Position numbers and translations under genes: made by a program | Part shown: positions 9,738 through 17,016 of the stretch, one piece after another | Numbering within the stretch: position 1 is the first letter of the stretch | How the letters are laid out: every line of letters begins with the position of its first letter | NCBI GenBank assembly: GCA_002692725.1 | Contig: NZLU01000017.1 | Location: 248,001 to 312,000, forward strand | Source: Ponticaulis sp. | GTDB lineage: Bacteria > Pseudomonadota > Alphaproteobacteria > Caulobacterales > Hyphomonadaceae | DNA: 64,000 bases | Reading direction: 5' to 3' | The notes under the pieces: generated by a model | The model's input: the letters and a program-made list of their open reading frames with translations, nothing else | What the model was told of the DNA's origin: nothing | Databases searched by the model: none

Positions 9738-9795
9738 GGGGTACTTTGTAGGGTACTTTTCAGGTCGGAATGATCCACCTCTCAAAAAGTACCCT
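9738..9795. promoter_or_regulatory. GGGTACTTT repeats between attL and integrase gene
   Basis: GGGTACTTT occurs twice in direct orientation 12 bases apart (from 9739 and 9751), and once inverted at 9785-9795, so that AGGGTACTTTT (9750-9760) and AAAAGTACCCT can also pair as a stem. The island's right end has a matching pair of GGGTAT repeats also 12 bases apart (23055, 23067). Such iterons beside the core are typical of integrase arm or excisionase sites; the inverted copy may also regulate the integrase gene. Confidence 0.55.
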
Positions 9796-9798
9796 GCT

Positions 9799-11004
9799 AT
9801 GCCGCTTTCTGACATTCAGATCAGAAATCTGAAACCTGCCGATAAGCCTTACAAAAAGGCCGACGGTGGCGGCTTGCACATCTATGTGCCGGCGAAAGGG
9901 TCGAAGCGCTGGCGTCTCGCCTACAAATTTGGTGGCAAAGAAAAGTTGATGTCTTTCGGCGTATATCCGGTGGTGAGCCTTGCTCGCGCCAGAAGCCTTT
10001 GCCTTGAAGCCAAGACTTTGCTCGCGGAAGGCGTGGACCCGATGGAACACGCTCGAAAACAGAAACAAGCTGCCGAGGCGCTCACAAAACATACCTTTCA
10101 GAAAATTGCGCTCGAGCTGCTGGACAAGAAACGACGCGAAGGGTTGGCGAAGTCTACTCTCAACAAAAAATCCTGGCTTCTGAGTTTCGCGTTTGAAGAC
10201 TTCGGCGACAAAGCGATTACAGAGATCAATGCCCCGACAGTGCTCGTGACTCTCAGAAAGCAGGAAGCAGCGGGCAACTTCGAAACAGCGAAGCGCTTGC
10301 GTGGCGTTATCGGTGAGGTCTTTCGATACGCCATCGCCACGGCACGGGCGGAGAATGATCCGACGTTCGCTTTGCGCGGTGCGTTGGTCGCTCACAAGGT
10401 GAGCCACATGGCGGCAGCGACAGATGCTGATACCTTTGGCCAGTTAATTCGTGCAATCTGGCAATATGACAACGGGGCACCCGCGACAAAGGCTGCGCTT
10501 CAGCTCATGGCTCTCCTATACCCGCGTCCCGGTGAACTGCGTTTTGCAACCTGGGACGAATTTGATCTCAAAGCACGGGTTTGGACGATACCGGGCGAGC
10601 GCGCCAAAATGCGAAGGGAGCATAAGAAGCCACTCAGCGCACATGTAGTGAAGATATTGGAAAAATTGCGCCCGCTGACCGGTAATGGTTCGTTTGTGTT
10701 TCCGTCGCCGGTGACAACCCTGAAGCCAATTTCTGAGAATACGCTCAATCAGGCTCTCCGGAGAATGAGCTTTTCCAAAGATGAAGCCACGAGCCACGGA
10801 TTTAGAGCTAGCGCGTCCACGCTGCTGAATGAAAGCGGTCTGTGGGATGCTGACGCAATAGAAGCAGAGCTGGCTCACGTCGGCACAGATCAGGTCCGTC
10901 GCGCCTATCACCGGGCGCGCTATTGGGATGAGCGTGTCCGAATGGCTGATTGGTGGGGGGATTATGTGATGGATTGTCTGAGCAGAGTCAGCCGCAATGA
11001 CTGA
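9799..11004 (+). CDS. Tyrosine recombinase, P4-type integrase
   Basis: This 401-aa integrase should catalyse insertion and excision of the island at tRNA-Leu. The N-terminus (MPLSDIQIRNLKPADKPYKKADGGGLHIYV... RLAYKFGGKEKLMSFGVYP) is the DUF4102 arm-binding domain of P4-like integrases. The catalytic residues are visible: Arg in ALLYPRPGELRFATWDEF, the HxxR box in SHGFRASASTLLNE, and the nucleophilic Tyr in VRRAYHRARY. Length is normal. The ATG is preferred over an in-frame TTG at 9736, because that longer version would read through the repeat-rich attachment region. The stop overlaps the next gene by 8 bases. Confidence 0.95.
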   Translation: MPLSDIQIRNLKPADKPYKKADGGGLHIYVPAKGSKRWRLAYKFGGKEKLMSFGVYPVVSLARARSLCLEAKTLLAEGVDPMEHARKQKQAAEALTKHTFQKIALELLDKKRREGLAKSTLNKKSWLLSFAFEDFGDKAITEINAPTVLVTLRKQEAAGNFETAKRLRGVIGEVFRYAIATARAENDPTFALRGALVAHKVSHMAAATDADTFGQLIRAIWQYDNGAPATKAALQLMALLYPRPGELRFATWDEFDLKARVWTIPGERAKMRREHKKPLSAHVVKILEKLRPLTGNGSFVFPSPVTTLKPISENTLNQALRRMSFSKDEATSHGFRASASTLLNESGLWDADAIEAELAHVGTDQVRRAYHRARYWDERVRMADWWGDYVMDCLSRVSRND

Positions 11005-11719
11005 TGCGTCCGAAAACTTTGCCGATAAGGCGTGGACTCCGTTTTGTCACGCTGTGCGCTTTATAGCCGACGGTTCGAGATTCTACAGTATGGAGGAAGC
11101 AATCGTCAGAGACGATCTGCCTACTCTTGAAGAGCTAAAAGCGGAATTCACCATCAATCCTGTTCAAGAATTGGTATCGATGTTGCACTCTGGAAAGATC
11201 CGAGCCTGTGCAGCACTTTTACAGTTGTCCGGAGAAATTCCTCAAGCCAGCACCATTGCAGGGATGTTGGAAGAAAATTGGATCTCGTTCGTAGAGAATG
11301 TTAATTGGCCACATGATGACGGCCTTGGTTTGGGAAAAGGGCCTGTTCATATCGAAAAGGTGCCTGAGAACTGCTGGGCGGTTTCTCTTCTGCATGATCG
11401 CCAATCGGGCATTCAGTTGCGCGTTATTCTCGCCAATAGTAGCTTCTCACTTTCCGACATCTTGGTGCGAGCTGAAGACTTAACGAAGTTATCGGGAAAG
11501 TCAGGAAACTCCGACAGATCTGAACCTAAACTATCACGACCAGTGGCGTCATTGTTGGTCGCTATGGCGGTGAACAAATACGACTGGAATGTAAACGACG
11601 AAAAGACATCGGCATTCAGTCGTATAGAATCTGATGCGCGGCTCAATGGAACCCCGGTTGATTTGAAAACGGTAAGGAAATGGCTTCGAGAGGCGCGGGA
11701 TGTCCTGCAGCGAAAATAA
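10997..11719 (+). CDS. Unknown island protein
   Basis: This encodes 240 aa of no family I recognise. It begins within the end of the integrase gene (8-base overlap) and so is probably expressed with it. The chain looks soluble. The last about 60 residues (VASLLVAMAVNKYDWN... RIESDARLNGTPVDLKTVRKWLREARDVL) resemble a helical DNA-binding region in which a short helix is chosen by a conserved VDLKTVRKWLREA pattern seen in phage and island proteins of unknown role. There is no signal peptide or membrane segment. Composition is poorer in GC than the core genome. Confidence 0.7.
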   Translation: MTDASENFADKAWTPFCHAVRFIADGSRFYSMEEAIVRDDLPTLEELKAEFTINPVQELVSMLHSGKIRACAALLQLSGEIPQASTIAGMLEENWISFVENVNWPHDDGLGLGKGPVHIEKVPENCWAVSLLHDRQSGIQLRVILANSSFSLSDILVRAEDLTKLSGKSGNSDRSEPKLSRPVASLLVAMAVNKYDWNVNDEKTSAFSRIESDARLNGTPVDLKTVRKWLREARDVLQRK

Positions 11720-11805
11720 TTCCCATGGGAATTTTCGTAAGTTCCCACACAAACTGGATTGATCCTGATTGAACTGGCTCACTTGAATCAAAGTGGAGCA
11801 AATCA

Positions 11806-12003
11806 GTGTCAATCAATTCTAAATTCCCCGAAACGGGACTCGTCCGCATAAAAGATATTCTGGCGCCGAACGGACCAATTCCGGTTTCAGCGTCATCGTG
11901 GTGGGCTGGCGTAAAAGACGGCCGCTTCCCACAACCGACCAAGCTCGGAACCAAGACGACCGTCTGGCGGGCTGAAGATATCCGCAAGCTGTATTCAGAG
12001 TAG
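11806..12003 (+). CDS. AlpA-family DNA-binding regulator
   Basis: This 65-aa protein matches the AlpA/MerR-like winged-helix family (LVRIKDILAPNGPIPVSASSWWAGVKDGRFPQPTKLGTKTTVWRAEDIRKLY). AlpA proteins of P4-like elements act as transcriptional activators of the integrase or as excisionases. Here it follows the integrase and could bind the GGGTAC repeats near attL. The start is GTG with GGAG 7 bases upstream. It is the best candidate in the island for the recombination directionality factor. Confidence 0.8.
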   Translation: MSINSKFPETGLVRIKDILAPNGPIPVSASSWWAGVKDGRFPQPTKLGTKTTVWRAEDIRKLYSE

Positions 12004-12014
12004 TTGGCCGTCAG

Positions 12015-12758
12015 ATGGAGAGCACACCAAACGGAGACAGGCATTTCTTCAGCGTGAAAGTTGCGTGTCTTTTGGGAGTTCCCGCAGCCGTCGTTTTCAA
12101 TCACATTTCATTCTGGATTCTTGAAAACGAAAAACACAGTCGAAACCTCCATGAAGGAAAGCACTGGATGTACGATCCAGTGAGTAAGTTCCGCGAACGG
12201 ATGCCGTACTTTTCAGAAAACCAAATCTGGTCCTGCATCAACAAACTCATCAAGGCAGAGTTCTTGATTGTCGGCAATTTCAATCGTCATTCGTATGACA
12301 GGACCAATTGGTACGCGTTCGGACCGGCTTATTCCGTTACTTTTCATGAAAATCGGGAAAATTCCATTTCTGAAAATTCAGATATGGAATCTCGCCAGCT
12401 TATAAATGCTGACAACGATTCCGCTGAACCGATACCAAATAGAAACCAGATCAAAACCAATTCAAACATCGCACATGATGCCAGCACGTCCGCAAGCGGA
12501 CGCAGACTCCTGACGGTATCTCAGTTTTTAAATTGTTCTAAAGACGGTCCAGAAGAGAACTACAAACTTCATCCCGAAATCATTCGCTTTTCGCGTGAGA
12601 AACTCGAAATCAGTGACTCGTGGGCTGAAGACATCGGCTATGCGTTCTGGGAGTTTTGGGACAGAATTAAGAATCAACCTCATGGTCGAAAAACGCATGA
12701 TGAGTGGATTAATGAGCTCAAAGGTTGGATGGCGAAGGACGCTAGAGGTGGATTTTAA
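12015..12758 (+). CDS. Phage-type replication protein (winged-helix)
   Basis: This encodes 247 aa. The N-terminal about 105 residues (FFSVKVACLLGVPAAVVFNHISFWILENEK... KHWMYDPVSKFRERMPYFSENQIWSCINKLIKAEFLIVGNFN) have the pattern of a winged-helix replication domain common in phage and satellite replication initiators, where conserved Trp and the ENQIWSCINKL helix are typical. The C-terminus contains WAEDIGYAFWEFWDRIK and HDEWINELKGWM, similar to tails of primosome-like replication proteins. The middle is polar and likely disordered. It lies 11 bases after the AlpA gene. The family name is inferred from pattern rather than a search. Confidence 0.6.
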   Translation: MESTPNGDRHFFSVKVACLLGVPAAVVFNHISFWILENEKHSRNLHEGKHWMYDPVSKFRERMPYFSENQIWSCINKLIKAEFLIVGNFNRHSYDRTNWYAFGPAYSVTFHENRENSISENSDMESRQLINADNDSAEPIPNRNQIKTNSNIAHDASTSASGRRLLTVSQFLNCSKDGPEENYKLHPEIIRFSREKLEISDSWAEDIGYAFWEFWDRIKNQPHGRKTHDEWINELKGWMAKDARGGF

Positions 12759-13047
12759 AATCTAAAATTCGCTCCAGGTATTTCGACAGCACGTCGAATT
12801 TTTACGTGCGCTGAGCACGCATCATTCTAAGAGTTTTTACGTACGCCTATGGGGCCACAAAATCAGGCGATTTTGAAGTCAAGTTCCCCGATTGAACCGA
12901 CACAGGATAACGCTGCTCTTGTCTGTTCTGAGGATCCTCAGATGGTCGTCGGCGAAGCGTGATCCAAGAATTTGCGAGACTCGAGAATTTGGTTCGATAT
13001 AGTCCGGTTGAGAATGCGCGATACCAAGACTGCTGGGGGAGAATGAA
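12759..13047. other. Intergenic region upstream of the restriction operon
   Basis: This 289-base gap should hold the promoter of the five-gene operon. It contains a dyad CGTGC-GCTGA-GCACG (12805-12819) and a short direct repeat TTTTTACGTGCGC / TTTTTACGTACGC about 36 bases apart, either of which could be an operator. No convincing open frame or terminator with a T-run was seen. Confidence 0.4.
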
Positions 13048-16000
13048 TTGGACAACGAAACACCACCATTTTATTCGCATCCAATTCTGAACTCGCCTTA
13101 CGATGCGCCGGGCCAGCACCATGCACTCACTGATGATGGGCAACCATTAAACGAAGCCCCTCGACCGGGGCGTCGACCGTCGAAATATATAGTGGCGGTA
13201 CCAAAGGCTCGTAAGAAAAAGAAATCATCCGGGGACGACCAGGGCAGTCTGATGTTCCGAGATGCCGATGGCATTTCGAGCGAGGAGCAAGCCTACGACC
13301 CCACTCCGATCATCAATGAGATTAGAGACAAGGTCGCGACCTGGCGACGAATTCCAAATACGAATGACTGGGGCGTTACACCCACAACCCAACGCCTACT
13401 GCAGTATTGGCGCAGCCACGAGTTTCAGGGCATTCGCCCTTTCTTCTGTCAGGTGGAAGCGGTCGAAACGATCATCTGGCTGACTGAAGTCGCACGCAAA
13501 AACAGAAGCGCGCACAATGCTGCGAACAAAAACGCTGAGCGCCGCATCTGGGATCACATCGAAAGTGCAAACGCCGAAGCCAATCCGGAACTCTTGCGCC
13601 TTGCCATGAAGATGGCGACGGGTGCCGGGAAGACGACAGTCATGGCAATGCTGATAGCGTGGCAAACGGCGAATGCCGTTAGGTCTCCAACCAGCAATCA
13701 GTTCACGCGTGGATTTCTTTTGATTGCGCCAGGCATCACAATCCGCGACCGCCTGCGCGTGCTTCTGCCGTCTGATACAGAGAGCTATTACAAAGATCGT
13801 GAGCTCGTCCCGGCGGACATGTTGACCGATATCGGCAAAGCCAAGATCGTCATCACGAATTATCATGCCTTTCAACTGAAAGAGAAGCTGGACATCAACA
13901 AGGTTGGACGTTCCCTGCTTCAAGGCCGCGGCGAGGAAATCCAGAGCAAAGAAGCAGAAGGCGAAATGGTGCGCCGGGTCGCCGATGAGCTGATGGGCAT
14001 CAAGAATATCGTCGTGATCAATGACGAGGCCCACCATTGTTACCGCGACAGGCGCGACAATGATCTCTACGAACTTAAGGGTGATGAAAAGAAAGAGGCG
14101 CAAAAAGAAAATGAAGCCGCTCGTCTCTGGATCAGCGGCATTGAAGCCTTCAAGCGGAAACTTGGTGTTCGCGCGGTGTATGACCTCTCGGCAACACCAT
14201 TCTTCCTGAAAGGCTCAGGATATGTTGAGGGCACGCTGTTTCCATGGGTGGTGTCTGACTTTTCACTGATCGATGCCATCGAATGCGGGATCGTGAAGCT
14301 GCCGCGCGTACCGGTAGCCGACAATATTCCGGACGCCGAAGTACCGATTTTCAGAGACCTCTGGCCCCACATAAGCAAAGACCTCCCGAAGAAGGGCCGA
14401 GGTCAGACCGATCTCGACCCTGATGACCTGCCTGCTCCGCTACAAACCGCGCTCGTCGCACTATACAATCATTATGAGCAAACAGCTGAACAATGGAAAC
14501 TTGCAGGCATCGAAGTGCCCCCGGTTTTCATCGTCGTCTGTAACAACACTTCAACTTCAAAACTTGTTGCTGAGTGGATATCTGGATGGCAACGACCGCT
14601 TCCCGAAGACCCCGAAGAACTCTTCACTGTTCGGACCGGGTACTTAAAACAGTTTTCAAACTTCGATGAACACGGAAATCCGCTTCCGCGACCAAACACC
14701 CTTCTGGTCGATAGTGCGCAACTTGAGTCCGGCGAGGCACTGGATAAAAATTTCAGGCAGGCGGCATCTCGAGAAATTGAACAGTTCAAACGCGAGATCG
14801 CGCAGCGCGATGGCGCAGCATCTGCGAATGAAATCTCTGACGAAGCAATCCTTCGAGAAGTGATGAACACTGTCGGCCGCAAGGGCAAACTCGGCGAGCA
14901 GGTCCGCTGCGTGGTCTCTGTCTCAATGCTAACAGAGGGCTGGGACACGAATACAGTTACCCACATCCTCGGCGTACGCGCCTTTGGCACTCAACTGCTC
15001 TGTGAACAGGTAGTTGGCCGAGGTCTTCGCCGCTATTCCTACCAGCTGAACGACGAGGACCTGTTCGATGTCGAGTATGCCGATATTCTCGGTATTCCGT
15101 TCAACTTCACCGCCAAGCCTGTCGTGTCTCCGCCAACAGCGCCAAAGCCGATGAAGCGCATCCATGCCATGAAGGAACGCGAAGCGTTGGAAATCCAGTT
15201 TCCTCGCGTCACTGGCTATCGCGTCGAACTGCCTGAAGAGCGATTGGAAGCCCGCTTCGACGATGATTCTCGCCTCGTACTCGACCCGACAATGGTCGGC
15301 CCAGGCGAAACTGTGGTTGAAGGCATTGTCGGCGAAGGACATAAACTGACCGTCGCCGAAATGAAGGATATGCGCCCCAGCACCATTTCCTTCGAACTCG
15401 CCAAGCATCTGCTCTATTCTTATTTCAAAGACGAAGACGGAAACGGTGAGCCAAAGCTCCATCTCTTCGGTCAGCTAAAGCGCATTGTCCGTCGCTGGAT
15501 CGACGAAGGTTATCTAGAATGCAAAGGCGGCACCGGCCCCTGGATGCTCGGGATCAAGACCATCGCCAACCTCGCATCAGAGCGCCTCTACAGCTCCATA
15601 ACAAAAGCCGTGGGCGATCAGGACCGCATCACAGCCGTTCTGGATGCTTATAACCCCAAAGGCTCCACCCGATTTGTTGGCTTCCAGACGAGCAAGGACA
15701 TTTACGAGATCCGCGACAAATCTCACATCAATGCGGTCGTCTGCGATTCAGACTGGGAAGCCGTCATGGCAATGACGCTGGAAAACCACCCAAAGGTCAT
15801 TTCCTTCGTGAAAAACCAGGGGCTTGGCTTTGAAGTGCCTTACAAGCACGGCGCAATCCCGCATAAATACATCCCGGACTTCATCGTGCAGGTGGATGAC
15901 GGCAAGGGCGAAGACGACCCGCTGAACCTCATCATCGAGGTGAAAGGTCGCCGCGACGAAACCACCCGCTCCAAGCACGACACCATTCGCAACAAATGGG

Positions 16001-16161
16001 TGCCGGGCGTCAACGCGCTCGGCAAGTTCGGCCGCTGGGCGTTTGAGGAGTTCGGCGATGTCTGGGAAATGTCAGATCAGTTTGAGGCGCTTATGGAAGA
16101 ACGCCTCAACGAGATTTTGAGGTCGCACACCGCGACCTCAAAGGAGCTGTCGAATGGCTAA
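13048..16161 (+). CDS. Type III-like restriction enzyme, helicase-nuclease subunit (Res)
   Basis: This 1037-aa protein combines an SF2 helicase with a nuclease. Walker A MATGAGKTT lies near residues 189-197, the DEAH box (VVINDEAHHCYRD) near 326, the SAT-like motif in YDLSATPFFL, and motif VI in QVVGRGLRRYSY. A PD-(D/E)xK nuclease is visible near the C-terminus: PDF at about 943 and IIEVKGR at about 963. Such enzymes translocate on DNA and cut unmodified sites with their Mod partner, whose gene follows two genes on. The start is TTG with GGGGAGA upstream. The last codons contain a 27-base palindrome (16116-16142), and the end overlaps the ORF6N gene by 8 bases. The C-terminus LRSHTATSK oddly echoes an ORF6N motif. 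Confidence 0.9.
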   Translation: MDNETPPFYSHPILNSPYDAPGQHHALTDDGQPLNEAPRPGRRPSKYIVAVPKARKKKKSSGDDQGSLMFRDADGISSEEQAYDPTPIINEIRDKVATWRRIPNTNDWGVTPTTQRLLQYWRSHEFQGIRPFFCQVEAVETIIWLTEVARKNRSAHNAANKNAERRIWDHIESANAEANPELLRLAMKMATGAGKTTVMAMLIAWQTANAVRSPTSNQFTRGFLLIAPGITIRDRLRVLLPSDTESYYKDRELVPADMLTDIGKAKIVITNYHAFQLKEKLDINKVGRSLLQGRGEEIQSKEAEGEMVRRVADELMGIKNIVVINDEAHHCYRDRRDNDLYELKGDEKKEAQKENEAARLWISGIEAFKRKLGVRAVYDLSATPFFLKGSGYVEGTLFPWVVSDFSLIDAIECGIVKLPRVPVADNIPDAEVPIFRDLWPHISKDLPKKGRGQTDLDPDDLPAPLQTALVALYNHYEQTAEQWKLAGIEVPPVFIVVCNNTSTSKLVAEWISGWQRPLPEDPEELFTVRTGYLKQFSNFDEHGNPLPRPNTLLVDSAQLESGEALDKNFRQAASREIEQFKREIAQRDGAASANEISDEAILREVMNTVGRKGKLGEQVRCVVSVSMLTEGWDTNTVTHILGVRAFGTQLLCEQVVGRGLRRYSYQLNDEDLFDVEYADILGIPFNFTAKPVVSPPTAPKPMKRIHAMKEREALEIQFPRVTGYRVELPEERLEARFDDDSRLVLDPTMVGPGETVVEGIVGEGHKLTVAEMKDMRPSTISFELAKHLLYSYFKDEDGNGEPKLHLFGQLKRIVRRWIDEGYLECKGGTGPWMLGIKTIANLASERLYSSITKAVGDQDRITAVLDAYNPKGSTRFVGFQTSKDIYEIRDKSHINAVVCDSDWEAVMAMTLENHPKVISFVKNQGLGFEVPYKHGAIPHKYIPDFIVQVDDGKGEDDPLNLIIEVKGRRDETTRSKHDTIRNKWVPGVNALGKFGRWAFEEFGDVWEMSDQFEALMEERLNEILRSHTATSKELSNG
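16116..16142. repeat. 27-bp palindrome, copy 1 (end of res, before ORF6N ribosome site)
   Basis: TTTGAGGTCGC and GCGACCTCAAA are perfect inverted arms around a 5-base loop (acacc). The right arm runs into the AAGGAG ribosome site of the ORF6N gene (16141-16146), so the hairpin in mRNA could limit its translation. A second copy with identical arms is at 16354-16380. Confidence 0.85.
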
Positions 16162-17014
16162 CCGTGCGAACCAGCTTGTCACGCTCGTCTCAGACAGTGT
16201 GTTGGAAGTCCGGGGCGAGCGGGTCATGCTCGATTCAGAAGTTGCAGAAGCTTTTGGAACAGAAACCAAGCGTATAAACGAAGCGGTTTCGCGCAACCCG
16301 GCCAAGTTCAACGATACCCACGTTTTCAAACTAAATGGTCCCGAATGGGAAAGTTTGAGGTCGCAGAGCGCGACCTCAAAAAGCAAACGAGGCGGCGCTC
16401 GATACGCACCCCACGTTTATACGATGAAAGGGGTCGCCCGCCTCGCAACCATTCTGGACACGGATCAGGCGCTCCGTGCGACGGACATGATCATCGACAC
16501 ATTTGTGCAGGTCTACGAGCAGCTTGCCAATGGTGCGACCGAAATCGCAATCCGAAATCCGTCGAACTTCGAAACTGATGACGATGACGTCAAAGCGATG
16601 AAGAAATTTAGAAGAAATCTTTTCAAGGCGTTGAACGGATTACTGGATACGGTCGTTGATCCAACATCAGAACAAACACTGCGAGATGTGAGTCAGAAAA
16701 TAGGCTCTCTTGCATTTCAGAACGTTCAGGACAGGCTGAAAGAACAGGGGCTCAAGAATGCAAAGCTTGAAGCCGACACAAGCCTTGTCCTCGCTGAGAC
16801 TGAAAAGCTACTCGCCGAAGCTCGAAAAACAAACTCCGAGGCCACCATAATTGATATGGATGTCATCGAGAAGAAAATTGGCATCATCCGCAACATGATC
16901 GAGCTGAGCAAAGAACTTGAACCCGTAGAATTCGTCCGTGTGCTCGAAAGCCTTGAAACTCCGACCCCTGCTTTGCTGCCAGCCCCAAAATCCAAAACAA
17001 AGAAAACTGATTGA
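16154..17014 (+). CDS. ORF6N-domain DNA-binding protein within the RM operon
   Basis: This encodes 286 aa. Residues 5-105 match the ORF6N (KilA-N related) DNA-binding domain: VRGERVMLDSEVAEAFGTETKRINEAVSRN, then FKLNGPEWESLRSQSATSKSKRGGARYAPHVYTMKGVARLATIL with the family's LRSQ.ATSK and GG.RY.P boxes. The C-terminal half is helical and rich in Glu/Lys/Ala and probably forms a coiled coil for oligomerisation. ORF6N proteins are common in phages, where roles are mostly unknown. Placing it between res and mod, with overlaps on both sides (8 bases with res), suggests an operon regulator or an accessory subunit. AAGGAG lies 7 bases before the ATG. Confidence 0.85.
   Translation: MANRANQLVTLVSDSVLEVRGERVMLDSEVAEAFGTETKRINEAVSRNPAKFNDTHVFKLNGPEWESLRSQSATSKSKRGGARYAPHVYTMKGVARLATILDTDQALRATDMIIDTFVQVYEQLANGATEIAIRNPSNFETDDDDVKAMKKFRRNLFKALNGLLDTVVDPTSEQTLRDVSQKIGSLAFQNVQDRLKEQGLKNAKLEADTSLVLAETEKLLAEARKTNSEATIIDMDVIEKKIGIIRNMIELSKELEPVEFVRVLESLETPTPALLPAPKSKTKKTD
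16354..16380. repeat. 27-bp palindrome, copy 2 (inside the ORF6N gene)
   Basis: TTTGAGGTCGC and GCGACCTCAAA again flank a 5-base loop (agagc). Here it encodes the LRSQSATSK box of the ORF6N domain. The arms are identical to copy 1 and only the loop differs, 238 bases apart start to start. Confidence 0.85.
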
Positions 17015-17016
17015 TC

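Noticed and set aside
9799-9860. CRISPR-like or phage repeat array near the integrase
   Set aside because: The GGGTAC repeats are too few and too short, with no spacers; they fit integrase sites better. No CRISPR array was seen anywhere in the window.
12847-13143. Minus-strand frame of 98 codons upstream of res
   Set aside because: It overlaps the res start and the presumed operon promoter, and lacks a ribosome site and coding character.
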